Part shown: piece by piece, positions 1-9,920 of the stretch
How positions within the stretch are numbered: position 1 is the stretch's first letter
Layout: every line of letters starts with the position of its first letter
NCBI RefSeq assembly: GCF_024139115.2
Contig: NC_085141.1
Location: forward strand, 372,457,925 to 372,521,924
DNA from: Armigeres subalbatus
Taxonomy: Eukaryota > Arthropoda > Insecta > Diptera > Culicidae
Length of the DNA stretch: 64,000 nt
Direction of reading: 5' to 3'
The notes under the pieces: model-generated
The model's input: the letters and a program-made list of their open reading frames with translations, nothing else
The model's database searches: none
Told to the model about the DNA's origin: nothing
Position numbers and translations under genes: made by a program

Positions 1-70
1 ATTTGTGCGAATTGCTCAATGCTAATGCTAACAAACTGTAATTTTTGACAGTTCATATTATTTTTTGTTT

Positions 71-123
71 GCTGAGCGTTCGGTAATCCAAAAAGCTACC
101 GGGCTCATTACCGAACGCTCAGC
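71..123. repeat. Inverted repeat with 17-bp perfect arms
   Basis: Arms 71-87 and 107-123 (GCTGAGCGTTCGGTAAT and its complement) flank a 19-base spacer. A second short palindromic stretch, CGGTAAAATTTTACCG, follows at about 136-151. This looks like the end of a small TIR element, but a partner end and target duplication were not found. Confidence 0.6.
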
Positions 124-151
124 TGTTTGAAAACCCGGTAAAATTTTACCG

Positions 152-900
152 ACCCCAGTAATCTGAGTTCGGGGATAGGAAGGAATTTATGATGCAATCA
201 CTCGCCCACTGCAAGCCGAGAACACCTCTGCACTCGCCACGAGCACATGCGGATTTTTTATTAAAATCTGAGGGCAACCTAATGGCAGAGGTTCGTCTTG
301 TTAACGGATTGCCAAAGTGGTAGTAATGATATATTGTAAACGAATGTCGAAAAGAGCTTTTTCGCTCATTTCGATTTCTAACAGTTACCTGCTAGAATTA
401 GGCAAGTTGCTAGAATCAATCAAGTTTTCCAAATTTTATTAAAAAAAAGTACAATTTCGGGAGAGAAACCAACAGCAAAAGGAGCGATTAGAGCGATCAA
501 TTTTGTATCTAGCGTGACACTAGAAAATAGCGTATTCACATTTGCAAACACGAAGTTACCAAATATATAAATTGGAATCAAACACGTTCGGAACATTTAT
601 GTTGCCAAAATCGAATGGTTTTTGTTTTTTATGATGTTTCACATGTCGTCATTTATTGTGACACTAGACACACTGTAATTTTTTTTTACCTTTTTTTACG
701 TCGGTTTCGGGGCCTAACCATTTTTTACGAGAATTTTTAAATTTGATGTCCATATACCACGTGGACAGTTTAGGGGGTGAGGGAGCGGGAATGGCAAATG
801 TCCACGGCTCATTTTTTTTTTAAATTTTGTATGAGCAATTATCCACGCTGGGAGAGGAGGGGGTTTCTAAAACTGATCAAAAACTGTCCACGCGATATAA
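152..900. other. Unassigned AT-rich stretch
   Basis: No coding region is supported. Runs of T and A are common. GTGGACAG near 765 and CTGTCCAC near 885 are complementary, so short inverted repeats flank the point where the RTE-like fragment begins. Confidence 0.5.
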
Positions 901-1757
901 GGTTTTTCGTGTAGAGTGCTGCACAATGGGGTCCTGTTCGACACTATCCGGGTCGTAGCTGGTGTGAGGCAAGGATGTATTCTATAACTGTTACTGTTCC
1001 TCATCGTAATCGATGAGATTCTGGTAGATGCGATTGACCGTGAACCAAACCGCGGGCTGTTATGGCAGCCTATAACCATGGAGCACCTAAACGACTTCGA
1101 ATTGGCGGATGACGTTGCACTCCTCGCGCAACGGTGCTCTGATATGCAGAGTAAGCTCAACGACCTTGCCGAGCGCTCCTCCTCGGCAGGTTTAGTCATC
1201 AACGTAATGTAAACACGTGGATGTAAACACGGTGACTCCTTCCAGTTTCACAGTAGCTGGCCAACCAGTGGAGAATGTTGAAAGCTTCCAATATATTGGT
1301 AGCCAAATGGCGTCAGACGGCGCAAAATAGGCGCACGGATCAAGAAAGGAAGGACTGCCTTTGCGAGTTTAAGAAATATCTGGGAAAACAGGCAGATAAG
1401 TGAACGCACCAAAATACGAATTTTCAACTCTAACGTGAAATCTGTGCTGTTATACGCTAGCGAAACATGGTGTGTATCAGTGGAGAACACTCAATGGCTG
1501 CAGGTGTTCATTAACAGATGCCTGCGGTATATAATTCGGGCCTAGTGGCCTCACAACTGAATCTCAATCAACGAGCGGCATCGTCGTTGTCACCAGAGAC
1601 AGATAGCAACAGATTGGAAGTGGGGCTGGGTCGGCCACTCTACGTAGGGGCGGAAACGAAATCTGTAAACAAGCATTAGACTTAGCGGGACATCGCAGCA
1701 GAGGCAGACCCAGATGCTCATGGCAGAGGTGTACAGGATCCATAAGTAAGTAAGTGG
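901..1757 (+). mobile_element. 5'-truncated RTE-like LINE fragment
   Basis: The segment closely matches 16650-17648 at DNA level. It starts inside the reverse transcriptase domain (the part before the ADDVALL motif), runs through the C-terminal region and ends at the shared terminus GAGGTGTACAGGATCCAT followed by a short AAGT repeat tail. It carries frameshifts, a small deletion near 1320 and another near 1735, so it is not coding. 5' truncation and a short-repeat tail are usual for LINE copies. The clade name is tentative. Confidence 0.85.
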
Positions 1758-2552
1758 TATATAGACAGCCCCGTGGTTTATGAGCCAAAATCGAATGTTG
1801 CCAGAATCGAATGGAATTTGTATAGGAAAAGGATGAGACAAATACGACAAATATTAGACAAAGAAAACAAATAAGACAAACAACACTATGTGGCTCCAGA
1901 ACTCCTACCAAAAGTTCGTTTTTGGAGTGAAATGATAGCCTCTCGGTACAACTTTGTTGTAGACAAAAACTGTTTCATAACATTATTTTATTTACAAAAA
2001 TAACATGCATGACACAGGACATTCCCTCTTTACGAAGACTTAAAAAGTCTGTTCGTGAGAAACCGCGAAAAAAAAGTGTGCCTCATGACACGTTTTGGCA
2101 TCAAATTGTAAATGTCCCCTTTCACAGGTTCGCCCCAGGGCATTCCGTGGTATTCCGGAAGTAGCCAGTAAGGTCAATTGACCATAATAGAATCATCAAA
2201 GGATTATTCGTGGTAAATCATGAAGATAAATCTGTCGCATAACATATTTTATTGCACAAACTGAACTGAGCTGGCCAACAAGTTCTTTCACAGTTTATAG
2301 ACTTACCAGAAGTTTTTTCATGAATCATGAAGTCATGAAGAATAAGCTGTTGTATGACATGTTTTGGTCAACGAACGTAATTGTCCACTCCTGCAGGTTC
2401 CCTCGGGAAACTTCATAAGCATTACCATAGCATTAGCATTGTTACGGTGTAATTCGTAGATTGGACACTAGTGATACTCATGTTTTACTTTTGAGATCCT
2501 TATCTAGAATGCTATCAGAAATCAAGAAGGGGAGTAGTCCCTGATTCCAGTC
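1758..2552. repeat. Degenerate tandem-like repeat region, no gene
   Basis: From about 2030 to 2450 a diverged unit of roughly 130 bases seems to recur, with markers such as AATCATGAAG, CATGACACGTTTTGG and TATGACATGTTTTGG followed by a CAGGTTC-type block. A further copy appears after 3535, beyond the hAT element. No coding region is supported. Confidence 0.4.
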
Positions 2553-3479
2553 TAGGGCTTCCATTCCCGGAAACGATTTCCCGGGATTCCCGATTCCCGG
2601 GATTTATGTATCAGTTTCCCGAATTTCCCGGGAAATGAACAACATACTAAAATATTTTGTAATAATTGTCTTATTTTTTAAAAAATTGATGATAACGGAT
2701 TTTGGGGTATCAATTACATTTTTTTACTAGCTTCATCTCACTATTTATTTCACTTTTGAAGTTTAAGAAGTTTAAGTTACAACTGAAAATGTTACAGAAT
2801 CATACGGGGAATTCCAACACGTGTTAAAGAGAGGCGAGACAAAGAACCAGTTTGTATCTATCGTTCGTTTATTCAGTAGGTTCAAACGTCGGTAAGCGTT
2901 GTGAAGTCGAAATAAAAATTTAGTGTCTGTAGTGAAACAGCAGAGCTATCAATGTTCGCAAATACTGAGGAGTAAGCAGTGACCGCTTTGGAAGGTTTGT
3001 CCTATTATTGTAAAAGGTTATTTAAGACCTTCAATCCTTTTTGATTCAATTCCCGAACAGACTCGTATTCCGCAGACTCGTTTGTATTTCTGAAATATTT
3101 CATTTGAATATTTTATAATATTGGTGGGCTAACAGATCTTGATGGAAAACAGATTTTATGTCTTTAGTATGCGATCAATACAACTGTCTTACAACAAATA
3201 CTCGCAAAACTTTTGCAATTTGATGCGTTTTAGGTGCTGTTCGGCATTTCAAGCAAAGTTTGACTGAAAAAATGTTATAGTCAGGATCATTAAAGTACGA
3301 CAATCAAGCACTTGCCTGACAGCTCTTTTTTATTTCGAATGGAAGAATTCTCATTTCAAATATTTTATCTGCTTTAAATACAAAACGTGTTCAAGTGGTC
3401 GTACATGAATAAAAATGTTAATTATTATTTCATTTCCCGTTTCCCGGGAAGTTGATTCCCGGGAAAAATGGAAGCCCTA
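2553..3479. mobile_element. Non-autonomous hAT-type DNA transposon (927 bp)
   Basis: The ends are TAGGGCTTCCAT and its complement ATGGAAGCCCTA. Both sides carry the 8-bp direct repeat TTCCAGTC (2545-2552 and 3480-3487). An 8-bp duplication with a (C/T)AGGG start is the hAT signature. Subterminal blocks rich in TTCCCGGGA occur near both ends. No transposase reading frame is present, so it would depend on a related autonomous element. Confidence 0.85.
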
Positions 3480-3487
3480 TTCCAGTC

Positions 3488-3841
3488 TTAAACAAACGGG
3501 AAACTTCCTAAGGTTCTGAATCTGAAATTCAATCGAGAGAAATCATGAAGAAAGAGCTTTCGCATGCCACCCAGGCATTTTGGTGCATCCTTTAGCAGGC
3601 CTACCCAACCTTTGCAAGCCACGGGTCAATTTTCAGATTAACCATTTCCTGGCGGACCAGGAAATATTCGGTACATATTTTTAAACATTTTCAAAATAAC
3701 CAAAGTAAAATACATTTTTTCAGAATGACGTTTGGTTTTACAGAAAAGCTAGTTTTTTTTAAGAAAAGCTGAACACGATATATTGCGTTTGAGCAATATT
3801 TTTTTGTGTGTGCTTATTTCCTTTTTCTTTTTACGTAACAG
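3488..3841. other. Unassigned stretch with repeat fragment
   Basis: 3535-3600 resembles the degenerate repeat before the hAT element. At about 3597 the sequence CAGGCCTACCCAACCTTTG looks like a hAT-type terminus, but no matching partner was confirmed. No coding region is supported. The end of the stretch is a pyrimidine-rich run leading to AACAG at 3837-3841. Confidence 0.35.
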
Positions 3842-4036
3842 GACATGGAATTGTTCACATCTTTCCAATACTCGTCGCATATTGATTTCACAATTGGTGA
3901 TCGAATTTCGCAAGCAGATAATGAAGATCTACAATTACCTTTTACTACTATCATTCTTGATAAGAGTTGTTCACACAGATATGTACTTCTGAAGAGAGAA
4001 AATATCTTACAAGAGATGTGTCTTTCTGAAATTTAG
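3842..4036 (+). other. Possible coding exon or gene remnant, unrecognised
   Basis: An open frame of 65 codons follows a good splice-acceptor context (pyrimidine-rich TTTCCTTTTTCTTTTT then AACAG) and ends at a stop at 4034-4036. The composition is protein-like (mixed charged and polar residues), not a simple repeat. I do not recognise the family. It may be the last exon of a decayed gene or of a transposon. It lies upstream of a second unexplained frame at 4535-4850, with a SINE between them. Confidence is low because no homology could be tested. Confidence 0.2.
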
Positions 4037-4120
4037 ATTTGAGCTCGTTGTTGCATTTGAGGTCAATTATCTCCATTGTAACATTCCAGGTGCATTATTT
4101 ACATCAGAAAACGGTGTTGA

Positions 4121-4363
4121 TGGGCCCTCCATAGCCTAGCGGTAAGATGCGCGGCTATAAAGCAAGACCATGCCGAGGGTGGCTGGGTTCGATTCCCGGT
4201 GCCGCTCTACGCAATTTTCGGCTTGGAAATGATCTCGACCTCTCTGGGCATAAAAGTATTATCGTGCTAGCCTCTTGATATACGAACGAATGCAAAAATT
4301 GGCTTAGAAACCCAGCGGCAATGTCCCAGTGGGAGATGTAATGCCAATAAGAAGAAGAAGAAG
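4121..4363 (+). mobile_element. tRNA-derived SINE (Feilai-like)
   Basis: The 5' part contains a box A-like stretch (TAGCGGTAAGATGCGCGG) and a clear box B (GGTTCGATTCCCGG), i.e. an internal RNA polymerase III promoter. A tRNA-unrelated body and a GAAGAAGAAG tail follow. Imperfect 12-bp target duplications flank it: AAACGGTGTTGA at 4109-4120 and AAACAGTGTTGA at 4364-4375. Copies in this window lie at 12341-12630 (minus) and 44069-44376 (plus). The Feilai name is from memory of Aedes SINEs and is tentative; the SINE class is secure. Confidence 0.85.
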
Positions 4364-4534
4364 AAACAGTGTTGAGGAACTGTGTGTGTATGTGTGTATC
4401 TTAAATCTAACCCCCACTGTCCGGCAGTGGTATTATGGAAGAAAACTGTCCGTAATAAAGTCAGCTTTAGCCCGAGAGTTAGAAGATGATAGCTCTACTG
4501 CAGCTCCAGTGACCCATTTCAGGCTGCCTGGTAA

Positions 4535-4850
4535 CTAACGTCCAGTCCGAGGTCACTTTCATTTGCCATAAGGCCCGCCTGTTATCAATTGGATAGTAGA
4601 TCCATAAACCAACTTCCGGATTTTCAAATCCAGCGCGCATTTAGTTTAGCATTTAGCAATCATATAAAAAACACATTGAAACAATCTCACCAAATTAATC
4701 CAATTCCGGATAATTGGACTGAGGAAGCGAATATCACTTCTAGTGTCCATGAACGATTCACTTCACTTTTCCAGAGCTATTCTGAGCAATTCGTTATTGA
4801 TCTATGTATTTCTGATATTAGCACTCAGCCACACATATTTCACATCCCCG
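4535..4850 (+). other. Open frame interrupted by hAT element, unrecognised
   Basis: The frame is open from 4535 and reads through a protein-like sequence (SFQYSS-style composition absent; instead QIQRAF, PDNWTEE and FVIDLC segments) up to the hAT insertion at 4853. On the far side (from 6208) the same target continues with a short frame that ends at a stop near 6250. It could be the end of a coding exon of a host gene or of an older transposon that was hit by the hAT element. Family not recognised. Confidence 0.25.
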
Positions 4851-5105
4851 TTAGGGATGAAACGATACCACTGAGGTATCGATACTTTTACTTTCAAGTG
4901 GTATCGAATAAAAGTATCGATACCACTAAAGTAACGAATTAAAAGTATCGATACCTACTTGTATCATATGAGTACTCATCAATTCGAAGTAAATTTATTT
5001 TGTCACTCACAAGTAGTCATTCATAAATGTTGGATGAAACACTGAATAGTGGAAGGTTTAAGCACTTTCCTTTACTATTTGTCCATAGATTTTACAATTA
5101 ACTTA

Positions 5106-5519
5106 ATGTTGACGATCATTCAGTAATTTGCGTTCGATCATTTAGTAGTTTGTCAATAACACATTCCAGAAGCTGAATTTCAAAATATGTTGTATGGTGG
5201 ACTTCTAGTGCGAAGGTTTTTCTACAACTCTGTCTAATGATTCGTTGTTTGAATTCCACTAGTAACGGAGTTATAGCTATAGTTTCAGTAACTTAGACTA
5301 AATGATAACAAAATTCCAATCATTTAGTTTAAGTTACTGCAACTAGCGCTCTAACTCCGTTATTAGTTGAATTCTAATAACGAACCATTAGGCAAAGTTG
5401 TAGAAAAACCTTCGCACTAGAAGTCCACCATACAACATATTTTGAAATTCAGCTTCTGTAATGTGTTATTGACAAACTACTAAATGATCGAACGCAAATT
5501 ACTGAATGATCGTTAACAT
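5106..5519. repeat. Foldback element with ~200-bp arms
   Basis: The left arm (ATGTTGACGATCATTCAG onward) is nearly the exact complement of the right arm (ending CTGAATGATCGTTAACAT), with only about 12 unpaired bases in the middle near 5310. The few mismatches are scattered. It is a non-coding foldback or long-TIR MITE sitting inside the hAT element. No target duplication was resolved. Confidence 0.85.
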
Positions 5520-5525
5520 CCTTGC

Positions 5526-5646
5526 CTTTGACAGATACGTATTTCGACCTCAACAGTAGGGACGTCTTCAGTGTCTCGTACTTGACTCGACTTAGGTACA
5601 ATAAAGTAGTGGAATTAAATGGAATAGTACAAACTCGTCTTATGAC
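5526..5646. mobile_element. Fragment of the CCGTCTAAGACGAG MITE family
   Basis: Contains the core GATACGTATTTCGACCT, GTCTTCAGTGTCTCGTAC and the end-like AAACTCGTCTTATGACA. It is a diverged, incomplete copy of the element that is complete at 7506-7655. Confidence 0.65.
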
Positions 5647-6215
5647 AAATAAATACATTCCACTAAAACCTTAAAATAATGTTCGTAGCAAAAAATAAAT
5701 AATTGAACGTATTTATTCGATTTAAATACTAGCATTCAAAAGATTCTTACGAAAAATATGAGTGTTTCTATTTAAGTTTATAATATTTAATAGATTTTGA
5801 ATTGAATACTTAATTGATTCAACTACTTCAATTGCCAGTGGAGATATATCAGCTTCCACACTGATATTCTTCCCTCCCCCTTCATACGGGAGCTTGGCAG
5901 AAGGAAGGTCGTGTGATATGTGCCATCACAAATATTGCCCTCCGCTCGCTTTCAAATCGACTTCTATAAAAACATTCTTCATGCCTGCCGTATCCTAACG
6001 GAACTATCAATTTCTATACTTTCGCCTCTAATTCTATCATGAACATGTACGTCTAAGTTTGGAAGATGATATTAGCATTTCCATATCATTGTACTTCAAT
6101 TCGATACTTACTTGGTATCGGTATAAAAGTATCGATTCCAAAAGTACTTGGTATCGAATCAAAAGTATCGAGTATTTACTCGTATTTACTTGTATCGATT
6201 CATCCCTACCCCGTA

Positions 6216-6856
6216 TACAACCTTCACAAACGAATTCGCGCAATTAATTAAGAAAAACACTTTATTAAAGGTCACCAAACGCGTAAATTTCAAACGTCAA
6301 ATCGCTTAAAAATTGTTTTTCTACTATAGGTACATATGCAAAATATAAACATCAGCCGAATCTATTTCTTATGCGAACGAACAAAAAACGTTACAGCAAA
6401 TTCGCAACCATGGCTTGTTGCGATCGACCGGTGTTGAGGAAGTGTGAATGTTTTCAAAAATTAGCGAATAAGCTTGAAAACTACTGTCGAAAGGCTTCGA
6501 GTTTAACAGCATTTGCCAGAACTGTTTTCTACCGGATTAGAGAAATGTATCAGTTTCCAACAGTCAATTATGTCAAATCGTTTCTGTTTTGTTTCAGTAG
6601 TTTGCATGTTGAATAATAAGCCACTCACCCATTCATGGGGAAAAAACAATGTTTTTTAAATAACTCCGGAACGCAATGGCCGATTGGGGCAATTTTTAAT
6701 AGCGAAAAATTAGGAAGGATTCCGCGTCGAATGCAACCTGATGCAAGCAAACGGGTAAGGTACAAAACAAACGGGTAGGGCTAAGTATAAAAAAGTGTCT
6801 TACATTTTTAACAGGCCTGCCCAAACAAATTCTTCGTCCTGGAAAAGTTTCATCTG
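6216..6856. other. No gene seen
   Basis: A short open frame at 6371-6616 (+) has no supporting features (no splice context, no motif) and is not called. At about 6815 ACAGGCCTGCCCAAAC resembles the hAT-like end near 3597 but is not resolved further. Confidence 0.45.
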
Positions 6857-7245
6857 TACACCCAAAAAACAGATCTAACAATTATTGTATAAAAACGTGG
6901 CATATACAAATCTGTAAGGTTTTTATACAGAAATTGTATTAAAATAATACAAATCTGTATAATTTCAATACAACGATTGTATTAAAATCTAAGGTTAAAA
7001 GACTATTATTCTTCCATTTACTTCCACTATTAACTTTTTTATGTATCAACAATCAGATACGTATTTCGTTTCCTACTTGGAAACTTCTTCAGTGTTTGTT
7101 ATCGACTAATTAATCGTTAAATGTTATCGAATAATTAATCAGTATTAAAATCTTCCAAAAATTGTATATGCCCAATTATTATACAGTTTCTGTAAGGTTC
7201 TTATGCAAGACTGTATTAAAATCTGCCATATGCTGGTTGGGTGTA
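6857..7245. mobile_element. MITE-like element with TACACCCAA ends
   Basis: The left end TACACCCAAAAAACAGAT and the right end ATGCTGGTTGGGTGTA are inverted relative to each other. Multiple subterminal TCTGTA/TACAG and TTGTATTAAAAT motifs occur in both halves. About 7049-7110 holds a diverged GATACGTATTTCG core like that of the neighbouring MITE family. No coding capacity; target duplication not seen. Confidence 0.55.
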
Positions 7246-7254
7246 TTGCCAAAA

Positions 7255-7460
7255 TCTCATTAACAGCAAAACTGTCAAGGCCGCAGGCTTCGTGGGAGGC
7301 CGCGTACACGATGGTTTTTTGCAGTTGAAGAGGACTTGAGGGCGCTCAATGTTCAGGGCGACTGGAAGCGATTGGCCCTGGATCGAGTCCAGTGGAGAAG
7401 GATACTCCATTCGGCGTAGGTTCATCGAAGAGCTGTAGCCCATCAAGTATCAAGTAAGCT
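7255..7460 (+). pseudogene. LINE ORF2 C-terminal tail remnant
   Basis: In one plus frame the sequence reads a typical C-terminal LINE block: an RGRPRTRW motif, then VEEDLRALNVQGDW and a VQWRRIL ending. This pattern (basic GRP segment, acidic helix, arginine-rich end) is common at the end of arthropod LINE polyproteins downstream of reverse transcriptase. The rest of the element is absent, so it is a dead 3' fragment. Clade not assigned. Confidence 0.65.
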
Positions 7461-7505
7461 TGCCCAGATTATATTTTTTTGGTCAGTAATAAGCTACTGT
7501 AACAG

Positions 7506-7655
7506 CCGTCTAAGACGAGTTTAGTACTTTCGACTAAGTCGAATCAAGTACGAGACACTGAAGACGACCTCACTGTTAAGGGTCAAAATACGTATCTACA
7601 AAGATAACAAAACGTAGCGGAATTAAATGGAAAGTACTAAACTCGTCTTAGACGG
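7506..7655. mobile_element. MITE with 26-bp perfect TIRs (150 bp)
   Basis: The ends begin CCGTCTAAGACGAGTTTAGT and are perfect inverted repeats for 26 bases. The interior has CAAGTACGAGACACTGAAGA and GTCAAAATACGTATC. Related copies or fragments lie at 5526-5646, about 7049-7110 and 35506-35636, so this is a multi-copy family in the window. Non-coding. Confidence 0.9.
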
Positions 7656-8890
7656 TTGAATACATTTGACTAAAAAGAGCTTAAAATATTTGTTAAGCTT
7701 ATCGAGCAAGATAGAAAAGCTTTCGGGCCAGCTATGACGTTTTTTTTTCTATCACGCCGCGAGCCACAAAAAATGGATCCAAGGGCCGCATCCCTTTATC
7801 ACAACGGACCTTTCCATACACTGACCATCGGTAGGTTCGAGCGAGCCCCGTCCTCTGCTTCAGACCCATAAGGGATTGAAACAGTTCAGTTTCCGGGTAT
7901 TAAACTTGTGAGAGAAGGATTTTTCAAAACTGACTAATTCTTCCTGGATTAAACTTCGTAGGACTAAAAAAAAAATTTCGTTTTGGATTGCAAACTTGCG
8001 TTCCATTTTTTTCCAAAAACTTCTTCACTACCGATTATGAGGGACCCCAAACCTCACGCTAATCCCCCATATTAGTCATATATACAACGAATGCTTGACT
8101 ATTACTATACTAAGTATAGCAAAAGACCGGACGTAATCATGGGTCCAGACACCACCGGTATGTTTCTGCGTAAACATTGGATTGAAAATGGCATGACAAA
8201 TATTTTTCTAATGTCCTAGTAACTGAAAAGTAAAACAGGTAAAATTGATTATGCGATCTATTGTAATGTTCAGTGCGAAATAACCAAACAAAAGGGCTCC
8301 AGCTAAATGCCGAAAAAGAAACACGAGCAAAACAGCAGACTCGATCTGTCTCATAAAATGCCTTATTAGCGTCAGGAAATTTGCTCTACTGGCTAGTAAT
8401 GATGTTCGGCGCACCTAGGAACTAATTATGTGAACATTATTATATTTTTTGGAGTACCAATGTGTGAGTCATAGTATCACAGATTCTTGAAACTAAGCTG
8501 AAAATGCGAATAACTTGTCGCAGCTATGGTATGAAGTTTAATCAATTTACTCAAATTATCTACGGAACAAAACTTCAAACTGTATGAAGTGGTTGAGAGC
8601 TAATATAACTCTTATCTATATATTTAGAACACTTCATGGCTACAAAAACAAATGTTGATTCATATGCAATCGCAAGTCGTCGTCACTCGTATTGTATGCC
8701 TTATACTGCACACTTTAATAAAAATAACCAGATTTGTTTTAATACCAACTATTTGATCACTTTCATGAGTCTGAAGCTCTATATCATAAAAGCAATTATG
8801 GCCCATGGTCGCTTGTCGTCCAATCAGTTCGTCGGTCAGTATTCAAAAATTGCAAACCATCCTTTATCAGGCACGTGAAATTGGAAAAAT
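7656..8890. other. No gene seen
   Basis: AT-rich DNA without convincing frames. 7740-7800 contains a CGCGAGCCACAAAAAATG block resembling the GCAAGCCACGGGTC block at 3625, which hints at a decayed hAT-like element, not resolved. Confidence 0.4.
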
Positions 8891-9920
8891 TCATTTCTCC
8901 CCTAGCCATCGAGCAGCAAGGTCCTCCGGGATCCGAATGTATCGCAAGCCAAAACCGGCTTGTTGCAAACCGACCGACCGACCGGTGCGCGCTCTGCCTC
9001 AGATGCCTGGGGTGCTGGACACGGTAGGATGAGCGAAATAATGCCGCACCACTCCTCAAGGGACGCCATTGATTCAAAAACGTGTCTACGAAGGGAGCGG
9101 CAAAACGGTGCCGATGAAAGACGGGACCCGCTCGGTCAAGATAATGCTCTTAAACCCCCCTAAGGTTTCCTCCAGACCGAACAAGAGCGAAAAGTTCTGC
9201 GGTGTACAACAACAGTTCTCAACCCTCGAGGGTATCGAAGCCGAGACATAGGCAAAGCAAGGCAAGGCAGGCAAGCGATATGGCGCTGTCATCCATGGGT
9301 CGTTTCCCTACTCGCATCGGGTTCTTCGCATTTGCGCATTCTCATTCACTTTGGTATTTCTGAGTATTCCAGCACATGTACGAAAGTAGCTGCCGTTCAG
9401 CGTGACCCGTAGGCCATCAGAGTTCGAAACGGGCTACCGCACGACAGCGACGACGTGTTCCATTTTTGGCTGCGTAGGATGAAAACAGAACAGAACACCA
9501 ATTTCGGTTGGCAGAGGTTCAATTTGGTATCGTTGGGTGTCGGTTCGCTAAATGGTTTGATTGGTTTTAATATGGTATGTACGGTCCGGGGACTACTTGG
9601 AAATTTCTGAGTAGGTACTATTCGATGGCGAACTGCGCATATTCTACTCACACAAGTGGGCTCGGTTTGTGTATGGGACTGGCATCGTTTCGTCGTGGTA
9701 TGGCGCTGGGTACTGACTCACACAAGCGACTTGAAGCGGACCACGGGGGCCGCCAGAAGCATTGAAGCTAGCCAACTTTTAGATATCTGGGTACGGTCGA
9801 TAACATGGAGCCGAACGGGATGCGCTCGAAGGCACAGCGGAAACATTTTGTGGCGAGATATGTGGTTTCCGACCGCAGAAAGGCAAAGCATTGCTACGGT
9901 CTCATGTGGGCTTTAGGGAT
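8891..9920. other. GC-rich unassigned block
   Basis: This kilobase is clearly richer in G+C and CpG than its flanks (for example the GACCGACCGACCGACCGG run near 8980). Short open frames exist on both strands but none shows a motif, a splice context or a repeat match. It could be a decayed TE of unusual base composition or an untranslated exon or promoter. Nothing more can be supported. Confidence 0.35.

Larger units (their letters stand above)
4853..6207. mobile_element. hAT-type element (1.36 kb) with nested repeats
   Basis: The ends are AGGGATGAAACGATAC and its near complement GTATCGATTCATCCCT. Flanks TCCCCGTT (4845-4852) and ACCCCGTA (6208-6215) agree at 6 of 8 positions, consistent with an aged 8-bp duplication. 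Both subterminal regions are dense in GTATCGA/TCGATAC motifs, a common feature of transposase-binding zones. No transposase is encoded. A 414-bp foldback and a MITE fragment lie inside. Confidence 0.7.

Noticed and set aside
4140..4206. Functional tRNA gene
   Set aside because: Boxes A and B are present, but the acceptor stem does not close, and the same sequence recurs with a SINE body and tail at three loci.
6371..6616. 81-residue plus-strand frame with several cysteines
   Set aside because: Cysteine spacing fits no zinc-binding family, and there is no supporting context.
9577..9916. Overlapping plus-strand frames in the GC-rich block
   Set aside because: No motif, no codon pattern and no splice signals; open only because the block is GC-rich.
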